Part shown: positions 49,836 to 59,113 of the stretch, one piece after another
Layout of the letters: each line of letters opens with the position of its first letter
Numbering within the stretch: the stretch's first letter is position 1
Origin: Clostridiales bacterium
Lineage (GTDB): Bacteria > Bacillota > DSM-16504 > Desulfitibacterales > JAICDB01
Assembly: GCA_020063565.1 (NCBI GenBank)
Contig: JAICDB010000008.1
Coordinates: 103,914-167,913 of the forward strand
Reading direction: 5' to 3'
Length of the DNA stretch: 64,000 nt
Translations under genes and position numbers: made by a program
Notes under the pieces: model-generated
Databases searched by the model: none
The model's input: only the letters and a program-made list of their open reading frames with translations
Told to the model about the DNA's origin: nothing

Positions 49836-50635
49836 AGTATCTACCCCGACAAACATATCTTCACCGCCTGGACATTCGTACAAAATTAATTGGCTTTATC
49901 GGGATTGTTATACTTGCATTTATATTCAAGGATCCACTGTATAATCTGGCTATTGCAATACTTGTAGGTATTTTGGCATTTTCTATAAGAATGCCTCTAA
50001 AAAAAATTTATGACTTACTGATCCCTTTAGCGCCAGTATTTATCTTGATTATGCTATTTTCGGGATTAAATTTTGGTCAAAATTTTCATGGAACAAATGG
50101 AACTGCACTCTTTTACCTTTTACCGGGGCAGCATTTAGGAGTAACTAGAGGAGGCTTACTAACTGGGTGTACTTTTGTTATACGAATCTTTACCATGGTA
50201 ATTGCTTCTTCTATAGTGACTTTGACCACGCCAATAGATGATTTTATCCAGCTGCTCAATAAAATGAAAGTTCCTTATGAGTTCTCATTCATAATTACAA
50301 CTGCAATCCGCTTTATTCCCACCATGAACAAAAAAAGGATGTTGATAATTGATGCACAAAAAGCTCGAGGGGCTAAACTTGAAGAAAAAGGGATTTTTAG
50401 GCAAATCAAAAATTATATTCCAATTATGGTACCGATGATAATTAATTCCATTTTAATGGCTAATACCTTATCCATGGCTATGCTGAACAGGGGCTTTGGG
50501 TATACCCGCTCCTGGACCAGTTTAAAAGAATTGTCCTTTACAAAATGGGATTATTTAACAATTATTATGATTATCTTAATGGTTATATCAGGCATTTATC
50601 TCCGTTTCGGATTAAATAAAGGTTTTTTTACTTAA
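49826..50635 (+). CDS. ecfT: ECF transporter T component
   Basis: 269 aa, CbiQ/EcfT family, about five to six helices. The coupling-helix Ala-Arg-Gly motif occurs as KARGAKLEEKG (about 178-188), which contacts the ATPase. The first ATG (49826) lies inside the ATPase gene, with GGAGGATGTG upstream, so translation is coupled. It completes the four-gene importer/kinase operon. Confidence 0.92.
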   Translation: MFIEYLPRQTYLHRLDIRTKLIGFIGIVILAFIFKDPLYNLAIAILVGILAFSIRMPLKKIYDLLIPLAPVFILIMLFSGLNFGQNFHGTNGTALFYLLPGQHLGVTRGGLLTGCTFVIRIFTMVIASSIVTLTTPIDDFIQLLNKMKVPYEFSFIITTAIRFIPTMNKKRMLIIDAQKARGAKLEEKGIFRQIKNYIPIMVPMIINSILMANTLSMAMLNRGFGYTRSWTSLKELSFTKWDYLTIIMIILMVISGIYLRFGLNKGFFT

Positions 50636-50651
50636 AAAGCGATGTTTTGCT

Positions 50652-50682
50652 ATGAGTCAGGGGAAACGTCCCCCTGACTCAT
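50652..50682. terminator. Hairpin between convergent ecfT and HDAC genes
   Basis: ATGAGTCAGGGG and CCCCTGACTCAT form a perfect 12-bp stem overlapping the HDAC-gene stop. There is no clear T tract, so termination efficiency is uncertain. Confidence 0.5.
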
Positions 50683-52040
50683 GGTAAGCTAACCTGATAT
50701 TTCGGTACCCTCTCATACCTTTCATTAACCAGATCCTGGAGGAAAATATAGTCATAGCCTCCTGACTTCTGTTTTTCCTGCCATCTTTCTTCCGCCCTTT
50801 TTACACAACCTGGACAGGCATCCCGGGGAATAATTACGACGTAAGTTGTATAATTGCTTTTATTGAAACTGTTAACCCAAGAATGCACCAGCCGGTACCC
50901 GCTGCAATTGTCGCAACGGTAGATTTGCTCTTTTTGTTCATCCAGGAGATTGTCAGTGTCGTAGAAAATACGGCGGGTACGGTGGTAAAACTCACCTTTG
51001 CCGAAAATTTTGTTTAAATCTATTCTGGTACGGTTAGAAAAAAGCAGTAAAAGTTGATCTACAGTCTTCTTAATATCTTCAGTTATTTTAGGTGATTGTT
51101 TAATTTTGTCGGCAGTCAAATCGGGTTCCAGGACATGGCTGTAGTCCAGGCCGGCAAGTGCAAGGATTATTCCCGTATTCACATAGGGAAGCGCTCCTTC
51201 TATTGAATAACCGCCCTCCAGAACGACTATATCAGGCTTAAGTAACTCATTTAATTTTGCATACCCTCGAGCGGAAATATTCATATTCGTCAGGGGATCA
51301 GAGTAATGGTTATCCTGACCTGCGGCATTGATGACAATTTCCGGTTTGAATTCATTTAGTACAGGAAGCACCAAGTTGTTCATAATGTATAAAAGTCCCT
51401 CATCTGAAGTATGAGGTGGAACAGGAACATTAAGAGTTGTCCCATAGGCTGCCGGGCCTCCCGCTTCACCGATAAAGCCTGTTCCCGGAAAGAGGGTTCT
51501 ACCGTCCTGGTGGATTGAAATATGTAAAACATCAGGGTCGTTATAATAGATATCTTGGGTGCCATCGGCATGGTGGGCATCTGTGTCTACAATTGCAATC
51601 CTTTTGATGTTGTATTTCTTCCGAATATATTCAACCATGACAGACTCGATATTTATGTTACAAAATCCCCTTGAACCGTGGGTGATGCGCATTGCATGGT
51701 GTCCCGGCGGCCTTACAATTGCAAAGCCGGATTGTATTTCCTTATTTAAGACTGCATCAGCTATTACGTTACATCCCCCTGCAGAAATCAGGTGCGATTC
51801 GGTGGTTATTTCTTCTGGGCCTGGGACGCAAATATGGGCGCGCAGTAAATTGGCATAATTCGTGATACGAGGGGGGTACTCTATAATTCCTTCAATATCT
51901 AAAAGGCCTTCTTCAAATATCTGGTCACGGGTATATAAAAGTCTTTCTTCCCTTTCAGGGTGGTCCGGGGAAATTGCCCAGTCAAAGGCTGGAAAGAAGA
52001 GGATACCTGTTTTTTTAGGAGCTATGATCATTTTCTTCAC
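50679..52040 (-). CDS. Histone-deacetylase-family protein with C-terminal zinc ribbon
   Basis: 453 aa. Deacetylase domain (about 10-310): RPPGHHA (110-116), DTDAHHADGTQDIYY (152-166, zinc ligands D154 and H156) and GQDNH (241-245, D243). Bacterial members remove acetyl or related groups from polyamines, acetoin-type or protein substrates. Unusually, about 120 residues follow, with C386/C389 and C419/C422 forming a likely zinc ribbon. The start overlaps the hydantoinase stop by 26 nt, so the two are co-translated. Confidence 0.88.
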   Translation of the reverse strand: MKKMIIAPKKTGILFFPAFDWAISPDHPEREERLLYTRDQIFEEGLLDIEGIIEYPPRITNYANLLRAHICVPGPEEITTESHLISAGGCNVIADAVLNKEIQSGFAIVRPPGHHAMRITHGSRGFCNINIESVMVEYIRKKYNIKRIAIVDTDAHHADGTQDIYYNDPDVLHISIHQDGRTLFPGTGFIGEAGGPAAYGTTLNVPVPPHTSDEGLLYIMNNLVLPVLNEFKPEIVINAAGQDNHYSDPLTNMNISARGYAKLNELLKPDIVVLEGGYSIEGALPYVNTGIILALAGLDYSHVLEPDLTADKIKQSPKITEDIKKTVDQLLLLFSNRTRIDLNKIFGKGEFYHRTRRIFYDTDNLLDEQKEQIYRCDNCSGYRLVHSWVNSFNKSNYTTYVVIIPRDACPGCVKRAEERWQEKQKSGGYDYIFLQDLVNERYERVPKYQVSLP

Positions 52041-53736
52041 CTTCCTTCCAGTGGGTGAGGGAAAAGACTGCGCCCGGTTTGATTTGGGCCTTTACTTCCA
52101 TGATTTTACCCACTGTTTGAAAACCCCTTACAACATTAAATTCTTCATGGGTGGTGATTTCAACTTCTCTGGAAAAATCAATATCCTGATAGCCGGTACG
52201 TGATCTAGCCCGCTTTTCTACAGCTTTTTTTGCAATTGCTGTAACTTTATCTATGTTCCAGTTCTTTTTACCTATCTCTTTTTTTATGCCAAGTTCAGAT
52301 ATGCTGTAATAGCCTGTGGAAGTATCACAGTGGACTGTGGCTACTGTGGTAGGACGTGCTGCAGCTGCTCCCACTGCATTTGCAACCTGATGAACCGGCG
52401 CAATTTCATAGTCTATGCCTAACTTTTCCGCTACTAAAGGAGTCAAGACCGGAGAAGGTCCCCCAATACCAATAAGCTTTTGCAGTTCAATTACTAAGGG
52501 TTCTAATACTTCTTTAACTGTATAAACGGGACGGTTGCTTAAACTAACTACTATATTTTTAACGGCATTTGCAATGCTTTGTGCTGTTTCTTCAATTATC
52601 AGCTCAGCAGTTTTTTTAATAGTTACATTAAGTGAATCTGCCAGAGGTTTTAAAGCTTCCTTTGCAACCTTTGGGTCAGCGCAGGGAACTTTACCTAAAG
52701 CTGCCGCTGCATCGGTGGGGGTAGGGGTATTACCTCCGAAAATAACAGCGGGTCCTTCCCTGTGGGGGCCTATCTGTAAAACCCCATTTTCCACTTTAAC
52801 CGCACTATCCCCGCCGATTCCAATGGATCTTGAATAGAGGGCGCGCACGCTTGTTTTATAACCTGAAATTTCTGCTCCTGACCTTTCAAAAACAGGTGAG
52901 CCATTTAGCATAATTGCTATATCCGTAGTGGTGCCGCCTATATCTATTAAAGCTGCTGCGGGATGTTCGCCGGTCAGTGTAATTTGCCCCATTATACTGG
53001 CTGCCGGTCCTGAAAGAATTGTATGTACGCACAATCTCCGGGAAGCTTCCAGGTTTATAGTTCCTCCGTCTCCCTTTAAGATAAATACCGGTGCAGTGAT
53101 CCCTTTACTTCCCAAAGCATTTTCTACAGCATCAGCAAACTCCTTATGTTTTCTGTAAACTGCGGCATTTAAATATGCAGTTGCTATTCTCCTGGGAAAA
53201 CCGATGCGGCTTGTTACCCTGTGGCCCAGAGATATATGCTTTACATCAGAATACTCGCCTATAATCAGGTCATGTATTTTCATCTCCAGTTCCGGATTGC
53301 GGTTGGAAAATTTCCCAACTACAGCAAAGCGTTTAATATCCTTTTTTAAAAATTTCTCAACTGCCTGGCGTACAGTATTCGGATTTAGATCTTTGACAAT
53401 TCTTCCGCGGTGATCTACATAACCGGGCAAAATCTCCATGCTTTCATGAAAAGGCAGATATTTTGGATGTAAGCCCGGCCCGGGCAGGCATAAAAGTCCC
53501 ACCTTGTCATAATTTTCCTCCACTATGCTGTTGGTAGTGAGTGTTGTACTGATACAAATTCTTTCCAAATTCTTTTCTGAATGGGGGTCATATACTGCTT
53601 CCAAAGCTTCCAGTACGGATTGTAAAAGGTTGTCCTTTATTGTAGGTATTTTTGCCTTTTTGTGTACGCCGCGAGCTGAAACTAAAACGGCATCTGTATT
53701 GGTTCCACCTACATCTATCCCTATGGTGAGAGGCAT
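52015..53736 (-). CDS. Hydantoinase/oxoprolinase family protein
   Basis: 573 aa. N-terminal actin-fold ATPase region with GIDVGGTNTDAVLV (about 5-18), STTLTTNSI (about 64-72), and the second nucleotide loop ALIDIGGTTTDIAI near 260-273. Family members cleave cyclic amides (5-oxoproline, hydantoins) with ATP, usually with a B subunit, which is absent here. ATG 53736 is chosen for GGAGTG 8 nt upstream; the longer frame to 53775 has no ribosome site. Operon with the HDAC-like gene. Confidence 0.87.
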   Translation of the reverse strand: MPLTIGIDVGGTNTDAVLVSARGVHKKAKIPTIKDNLLQSVLEALEAVYDPHSEKNLERICISTTLTTNSIVEENYDKVGLLCLPGPGLHPKYLPFHESMEILPGYVDHRGRIVKDLNPNTVRQAVEKFLKKDIKRFAVVGKFSNRNPELEMKIHDLIIGEYSDVKHISLGHRVTSRIGFPRRIATAYLNAAVYRKHKEFADAVENALGSKGITAPVFILKGDGGTINLEASRRLCVHTILSGPAASIMGQITLTGEHPAAALIDIGGTTTDIAIMLNGSPVFERSGAEISGYKTSVRALYSRSIGIGGDSAVKVENGVLQIGPHREGPAVIFGGNTPTPTDAAAALGKVPCADPKVAKEALKPLADSLNVTIKKTAELIIEETAQSIANAVKNIVVSLSNRPVYTVKEVLEPLVIELQKLIGIGGPSPVLTPLVAEKLGIDYEIAPVHQVANAVGAAAARPTTVATVHCDTSTGYYSISELGIKKEIGKKNWNIDKVTAIAKKAVEKRARSRTGYQDIDFSREVEITTHEEFNVVRGFQTVGKIMEVKAQIKPGAVFSLTHWKEGEENDHSS

Positions 53737-53820
53737 TACCAAATCACTCCGAACAAAAAATTTCAAAATCCTCATTCATTATATCACAGGCACCGGGATT
53801 TTTCCCAATTATCATCAATA

Positions 53821-53872
53821 ACACCTAAAAGATGAGGAATAACGGCTGCAAAACCGTATCCCTGAAAGGTGT
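53821..53872 (+). other. Hairpin in M18 aminopeptidase leader
   Basis: ACACCT (53821-53826) pairs with AGGTGT (53867-53872), enclosing an imperfect inner stem with ACGG and CCGT arms. No known riboswitch class is recognised and there is no T tract. Confidence 0.35.
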
Positions 53873-53980
53873 GAAATTAATACTTTTATCTGTAAATTAA
53901 ATTTCTTTTTTACGGAAAAGCTAATTCTATAGTATAATTTCTATAGTTTCCAAAAATTAGTTAAGAAAGGAAGATTTGAA

Positions 53981-55423
53981 GTGAGCACCAAAGAAAAGAG
54001 TGCAGCAGAAAAATTAAAGGAAAAACTAGCTTACAAGCAGAAAAATTCCTGGGATGCATTAAGTGATGACGAGTATCAAGAGGCAATGGCAATTTGTGAA
54101 GAATACAAAGAGTTTTTATCACTTGCCAAGACAGAGAGGGAATCCGTAGATTATTTTATAAATAAATGTAAGGAAAAAGGTTTTTCGCCCCTTGATGAAT
54201 TGCAAAATGAGAACAGGCTTAAGCCGGGGGCCAAATTTTACATAAATAACCGCAACAAAGCTCTGATTATTGGAATTGTGGGCCAGAAAGCGATAACCGA
54301 AGGTGTTCGGGTAATAGGGTCGCATCTGGATGCGCCCAGACTTGACCTGAAACCCAGTCCCCTTTATGAAAGCAATAACCTGGTGCTTTTAAATACCCAT
54401 TATTACGGAGGGGTCAAGAAATACCAGTGGGTAACCATACCACTTGCACTACACGGCCGGGTAGTACTGGGTGATGGCACTTACAAAGACATAGTAATTG
54501 GTGAAGATCCCGCAGATCCGGTTTTTACAATTACAGATCTCCTACCACACCTTTCAAAGGATCAAATGCAGAAAAAGCTGGCAGAGGCAATTACAGGGGA
54601 AGGTTTAAATATCCTGGCGGGGAGCAAACCCTATCCTGACAAAGAGGTCAAGGAACGGGTCAAACTTGCTGTTCTCCAAAAGCTTAACGAAGAATACGGA
54701 ATTGTTGAGGAGGATTTCATAAGTGCGGAACTGGAAGTAGTCCCTGCAGGTCCGGCCAGAGACCTGGGGTTTGATCGCAGCATGGTGATAGGATACGGGC
54801 AGGATGACAGGATTTGTGCCTTTACTTCCTGGAAGGCCATGGAAACCATTGAAAACCCGGTTTATACTCCTTTATGCCTCTTGGCTGATAAAGAGGAAAT
54901 CGGCAGTACAGGCAATACGGGAATGGCTTCTCGTTTTCTTTTGGATGCCGCTGATGTTTTAGCAAGTGCACAGGGGATAGATATCAATCCCGGCAGGATT
55001 ATGGCAGTTTCCCAGGCGCTGTCATCCGATGTCAGTGCGGCAATTGATCCCAACTATGAGGAAGTAATGGATAAAATGAATTCTCCCGTACTTGGTAATG
55101 GAGTATTACTTACAAAGTATACCGGTTCCGGCGGCAAATATACTGCAAATGATGCCCATGCGGAATTTGTAGGTGCCATTAGAAAACTCTTTAATGAAGC
55201 AGGTGTAATATGGCAGACTGGAGAATTAGGAAAAGTGGACCAGGGTGGCGGAGGAACAATAGCAGCATTTCTGGCTAACCTCGGCATGGACGTCATAGAC
55301 TGTGGTCCCGCCCTTTTAAGTATGCATGCTCCTTATGAAGTGGCAAGCAAAGTTGATATCTATATGACAATGAAGGGGTATAGGGCATTTTTCGAAAATA
55401 ACGATCCATTCAATATTTATTAA
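53981..55423 (+). CDS. M18 family aminopeptidase
   Basis: 480-aa dinuclear zinc aminopeptidase. Metal motif SHLDAPRLDLKP (about 109-120), the DKEEIGSTG segment near 305-313 (catalytic Glu pair) and the C-terminal HAPYEVASK (about 451-459) with its metal histidine. Cytoplasmic peptide turnover. GTG start at 53981 with AAGGAAG 7 nt upstream. Monocistronic; the next gene is the selenophosphate synthetase. Confidence 0.9.
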   Translation: MSTKEKSAAEKLKEKLAYKQKNSWDALSDDEYQEAMAICEEYKEFLSLAKTERESVDYFINKCKEKGFSPLDELQNENRLKPGAKFYINNRNKALIIGIVGQKAITEGVRVIGSHLDAPRLDLKPSPLYESNNLVLLNTHYYGGVKKYQWVTIPLALHGRVVLGDGTYKDIVIGEDPADPVFTITDLLPHLSKDQMQKKLAEAITGEGLNILAGSKPYPDKEVKERVKLAVLQKLNEEYGIVEEDFISAELEVVPAGPARDLGFDRSMVIGYGQDDRICAFTSWKAMETIENPVYTPLCLLADKEEIGSTGNTGMASRFLLDAADVLASAQGIDINPGRIMAVSQALSSDVSAAIDPNYEEVMDKMNSPVLGNGVLLTKYTGSGGKYTANDAHAEFVGAIRKLFNEAGVIWQTGELGKVDQGGGGTIAAFLANLGMDVIDCGPALLSMHAPYEVASKVDIYMTMKGYRAFFENNDPFNIY

Positions 55424-55503
55424 TCTATTTTTTCGATACAAATACTCTAAAAAGGGTTTTTTATAAGGAATGCCGAATTGCCAGGTGAAGGGAGGTGCAG
55501 CTC

Positions 55504-56547
55504 TTGACGGAAAAAATTCGACTTACACAATATGCCACTGCTGCCGGCTGAGCAGCCAAGGTGGGACCCGGAGAGCTGGGGGAAATTTTATGCCAAATTC
55601 CCTCCTTTGACCATCCCAACCTGCTGGTCAGCGGGGCAACAATGGATGATGCAGGAGTATACAAGCTGGATAGTGAAACGGCCCTGGTACAAACAGTTGA
55701 CTATTTTACACCCATGGTGGATGACCCCTATATTTTTGGACAGGTGGCAGCTGCTAATGCTTTAAGTGATGTTTACGCAATGGGGGGAGAACCCCTTACG
55801 GCAATGAATATTACCGCCTTTCCAACTAACTGCCTGTCACTTGATATACTCCGTGAAATATTAACAGGTGGGGCGGAAAAGGTGAGAGAAGCGGGAGCTG
55901 TTATTGTAGGTGGGCACACCATTGAAGATAAGGAGCCTAAATATGGACTGGCAGTAACCGGTCTGGTCCATCCCGACAAAATTGCAGGAAATAGCGGTGC
56001 AAAACCGGGAGATGTTGTTGTTCTCACAAAGCCCCTTGGAACGGGAATTATTGCAACGGCGATTAAAGGGGAAATTGCCTCCCCGGAGGCTGTAAAGAAG
56101 GCTGTAGAAAATATGACGGAGCTTAATAAGACTGCAGCACAAACCATGCAGAAAATAGGGGTTCACGGCTGTACTGACGTTACCGGTTTTGGCTTTTTAG
56201 GACACGCCTGGGAAATCTGTGCCGCTAGCGGGGTAACGATGGAGGTGGAGTCCAGCTTGATTCCACTCTTACCGGATGTTTTTGATCTTGCAAATATGGG
56301 GATAGTGCCTGCAGGGGCTAAAGCAAATCTTAAATACCTGCAGGATAAGGTAGAATTTGAGGGAGTTTCCGACACCTTACAGGACATACTTGCAGACCCG
56401 CAAACAAGTGGTGGGTTACTTATTACACTGCCTGAAGACAAGGGATTGCAATTAATTAGAGAGTTAAGAAATAGGGGCGTTTTAGAGGCCAACATAATTG
56501 GAACAATTACAGAAAGTAAAAGTCCAAAAGTAATTGTTAAGGGGTGA
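55504..56547 (+). CDS. selD: Selenide, water dikinase (selenophosphate synthetase) with selenocysteine
   Basis: 347 codons from TTG 55504 (GGGAGGTG 6 nt upstream), with an in-frame TGA at codon 16 (55549-55551) read as selenocysteine: TAAG-U-AAKVGPGELGE. This is exactly the catalytic Cys/Sec position of SelD, followed by the conserved Lys. Downstream: TVDYFTPMVDDPYIFGQ, GGHTIEDKEPKYGLAVTG and FGFLGHA motifs. It makes selenophosphate for Sec-tRNA and, probably, the selenium Mo cofactor. Conventional gene calling would start after the TGA and lose the active site. Confidence 0.93.
55549..55590 (+). promoter_or_regulatory. Sec codon and SECIS-like stem in selD
   Basis: The UGA is followed by CAGC (55553) pairing with GCTG (55575) around a G-rich GGTGGGACCCGG loop, placed as bacterial SECIS elements are. 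Pairing detail is by eye only. Confidence 0.55.
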
Positions 56548-56553
56548 TAGTCT

Positions 56554-57135
56554 ATGGAAAATATGGTTGATGCAAGAGGAAAAGCCTGTCCCCAACCGGT
56601 AATTTGTACAAAAAAGGCTTTGGAGAAACTGGAAAGTAATAATTCACTCGTAACTATTGTGGATAACGAGGTTGCAAGGGATAATGTAGTTAAATATGCA
56701 AAAAGCCTGGAATATCCGGTTGAAGTGCAACAAAAACAGCAGGATTTTTACATTAAGATAACTAAACAAGATGGGATAGAGCCTCAATTGGAATCAAGAA
56801 CCAGACAGGTGGTGCTCCTTTCTTCTTCTAAGCTGGGCGAGGGAGATGACAAGCTGGGAGATGTGTTAATGAAAAGCTTCCTGTACACCCTGGCGCAATC
56901 CGATGATCTGCCTGCTGCCGTAATTATGATGAACAGCGGTGTCAAACTTGCAGTGGAAGGTTCCCCTGTGTTAGAGCATCTTATGGAGCTCAATAAAAAG
57001 GGAGTGGAAATTTTAGCATGCGGAACATGTCTTGATTTTTTCAATTTAAAGGATAAACTATGTGTAGGAAATATTAGCAATATGTACACCATTCTTGAAT
57101 ATTTGCTTAGTGCGGATAAAACATTGAATTTTTAA
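56554..57135 (+). CDS. yedF: YedF-type selenium-metabolism sulfurtransferase-like protein
   Basis: 193 aa. An N-terminal TusA-like domain with DARGKACPQPVI (6-17; Cys in CPxP) is followed by a DsrE-like C-terminal domain with VVLLSSSKLGEGDD (about 86-99) and a second Cys pair in ACGTCLDF (about 151-158). The family is found with selD in selenium users and probably carries selenium or sulfur. It begins 6 nt after selD, so translation is coupled. Confidence 0.92.
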   Translation: MENMVDARGKACPQPVICTKKALEKLESNNSLVTIVDNEVARDNVVKYAKSLEYPVEVQQKQQDFYIKITKQDGIEPQLESRTRQVVLLSSSKLGEGDDKLGDVLMKSFLYTLAQSDDLPAAVIMMNSGVKLAVEGSPVLEHLMELNKKGVEILACGTCLDFFNLKDKLCVGNISNMYTILEYLLSADKTLNF

Positions 57136-57141
57136 ATGACT

Positions 57142-57170
57142 GTTCGAAAAGGGCACGGACTTTTCGAATA
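57142..57170. repeat. TTCGAAAAGG repeat, short form, after yedF
   Basis: TTCGAAAAG (57143-57151) and CTTTTCGAA (57160-57168) form a 9-bp hairpin; its ends match the long copy at 10950-11034, which has about 50 nt more in the loop. Confidence 0.65.
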
Positions 57171-57196
57171 TCCTAAGTTAGGGGGAGGAGAGAGGA

Positions 57197-57979
57197 ATGC
57201 CATTTTTTATTACCAAAGATAAGGAGAAGGTTGCCCGGAAACTTGCTGCAAAGTTATCTTCTTTTGAATATGATATTCCTTTAAAGATGGAGAAAAAAAT
57301 CTTAAAGGAAGATTTTGAAACATTTGCTTTCCTAATTAAGAATCATTTTACCGGCTTTACTCCCCCTATCCAGGCTAAATTGAGAATTATTTTTGATAAG
57401 TGCGGTTATCTTGATTATCTTTTTTCAAAACTGGAAAGTAATAGAGAAGAGGAGATTATTGAAGCTCTGGAAATATTAGGGGTCTTAGCTCCCAAAAAAG
57501 CGTTTAAACCACTTGTTAAGTGTTTGCAGGATAAAAGAGATAGCATTAATTTGGAAGCTGCTAAGGCTTTGATTAATCTTAACGACTTCAGGGTAATTGA
57601 TTATCTTATCGAAGAACTAATTCATAATCACAATAATATCCTGCCTGCAAGAATAGGTCATGTTTTGGTAGGTTTAGCGTCTCAGGCTGTACCAAAACTG
57701 ATGGATGTATTTGATGAATTACCGCCCGCAACACAGGTTCAAGTTATAGAAATTTTTGTGGAAATTAATGATAAAAGAACTTTGCCTCTTATCGAAAAAG
57801 CGTTGCTAGGGGGTGAACCTCCTGTTAGGGTACAAGCTGCTGCTGCCCTGGGGGAAATAGGTGGGGAAAGTTCAAAGACCTGCCTTGAAAAGGTGGCTAA
57901 AGACAAAGATCCCGTTGTAAAAGAAAATGCCAGGCTGGCATTACAACAAATTGCTGCTGCCCGGGAGAGAGGAGGATAA
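57197..57979 (+). CDS. HEAT-repeat domain protein
   Basis: 260 aa, all-helical. Repeats of about 31 residues are visible from about 85, e.g. EALEILGVLAPKKAFKPLV, LEAAKALINLNDFRVIDYL and VQAAAALGEIG, ending in ARLALQQIAAA. HEAT proteins act as binding scaffolds or lyases; no catalytic motif is visible. It ends 4 nt before the MscS gene, so they are probably one operon. GGGGGAGGAGAG precedes ATG. Confidence 0.8.
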   Translation: MPFFITKDKEKVARKLAAKLSSFEYDIPLKMEKKILKEDFETFAFLIKNHFTGFTPPIQAKLRIIFDKCGYLDYLFSKLESNREEEIIEALEILGVLAPKKAFKPLVKCLQDKRDSINLEAAKALINLNDFRVIDYLIEELIHNHNNILPARIGHVLVGLASQAVPKLMDVFDELPPATQVQVIEIFVEINDKRTLPLIEKALLGGEPPVRVQAAAALGEIGGESSKTCLEKVAKDKDPVVKENARLALQQIAAARERGG

Positions 57980-57983
57980 GGTA

Positions 57984-59099
57984 ATGGACCCATTTAATAT
58001 TGAAGAAGTTTTTTTAAATCTTAGAGAGTACTACTACAGCGTTAACCTCAGTGAGTTGTTACTCAACCTGCTGTGGTCTGCAATAGTTCTGGTAGTTACA
58101 CATGTTATAATTTTAATTGGAAAAAGACTCATTGATAGGGTACTTGCTCCAAAGGAAGGACAAAAGCACAAGCTAAATGAAAACCTTGCCCATACAATTC
58201 GTGTTTTATTAAAAACACTGCTTTTGTATGGGGGATATTTTTTCGCAATTATAATTATACTGGAAATTTTCCAATTTAAGGTTATTACCCCTGAAGATTT
58301 AAAGAGTATAGGTACAAAAATAGTAACTGTAATTGTAATTTTAGTGGGTGCGAGGTTAGCTGTTAATTTCAGTAGTGTGCTGGTTGAACATATCTTCGAA
58401 GATAAGGAAACGGAATTATTATGGGAAAGCAATAGAGCCCAAACTTTAATTGCCTTGACTAAAAGCCTCTTAAAATATGCGGTGTTTTTTATTGCAGGTA
58501 TCATGATTTTAGAAACCTTTGGAGTTGATACAAGTGCAATTCTGGCAAGTGCCGGGATTCTGGGGCTTGCAGTGGGTTTTGGTGCCCAGAGCCTTGTTCA
58601 GGATGTAATCAGCGGGTTCTTTATAATTTTCGAAGACCAGTTTACCGTGGGAGATTATGTTGAAGCGGGAGAAGTTACAGGAGTAGTAGAGGAAGTAGGT
58701 CTGAGGACCACTAAAATTCGCCGCTGGACAGGTCATCTGGAAATTATACCCAATGGGAGCATAAAAAGGGTTACCAACTATAACAGGGGGCATATGCTGG
58801 CGCTAGTAACCGTAGGAATTGCCTATGAAGAAGATATTGATAAGGCAATAGAAGTTTTGCGACAAGCAGGCAAAAAGGCTTATGAAGAAATGGAGAGCAT
58901 TGTTGAGGAGCCTGTTGTCCAGGGGGTTACACAGCTTGCCGATTCTTCGGTAAATATCAGGACTATAGCAACAACCCTTCCCGGTGAACAATGGGCGGTG
59001 GAAAGGGAACTTTTGCGCAGGTTTAAATATGCACTTGATGAAGCAGGCATAGAAATTCCTTATCCACGCCGCGTTTTGTATACCAGGGAAGAGGAGTAG
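57984..59099 (+). CDS. mscS: Small-conductance mechanosensitive channel (MscS family)
   Basis: 371 aa. Three or more N-terminal helices are followed by the pore-lining helix ASAGILGLAVGFGAQSLVQD (about 190-209). The beta domain has DYVEAGEVTGVVEEVGLRTT, then IPNGSIKRVTNY, and a C-terminal cap. It releases solutes on osmotic downshock. ATG 57984 has GGAGGATAAGG upstream. The gene order MscS-DUF951 before the rpsF region is common in Firmicutes. Confidence 0.92.
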   Translation: MDPFNIEEVFLNLREYYYSVNLSELLLNLLWSAIVLVVTHVIILIGKRLIDRVLAPKEGQKHKLNENLAHTIRVLLKTLLLYGGYFFAIIIILEIFQFKVITPEDLKSIGTKIVTVIVILVGARLAVNFSSVLVEHIFEDKETELLWESNRAQTLIALTKSLLKYAVFFIAGIMILETFGVDTSAILASAGILGLAVGFGAQSLVQDVISGFFIIFEDQFTVGDYVEAGEVTGVVEEVGLRTTKIRRWTGHLEIIPNGSIKRVTNYNRGHMLALVTVGIAYEEDIDKAIEVLRQAGKKAYEEMESIVEEPVVQGVTQLADSSVNIRTIATTLPGEQWAVERELLRRFKYALDEAGIEIPYPRRVLYTREEE

Positions 59100-59113
59100 A
59101 AGGAGGTACTGAT

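Noticed and set aside
52535-53413. Several plus-strand open frames opposite the hydantoinase gene
   Set aside because: Shadows of a well-supported minus-strand gene; no ribosome sites or family motifs.
53821-53872. Riboswitch before the M18 aminopeptidase
   Set aside because: Only a modest hairpin; none of the known aptamer cores could be recognised, so it is listed only as a hairpin.
55561-56547. SelD called from an ATG-like start after the TGA
   Set aside because: It would remove the catalytic residue and N-terminus; the TGA sits exactly at the Sec position with upstream homology and a ribosome site.
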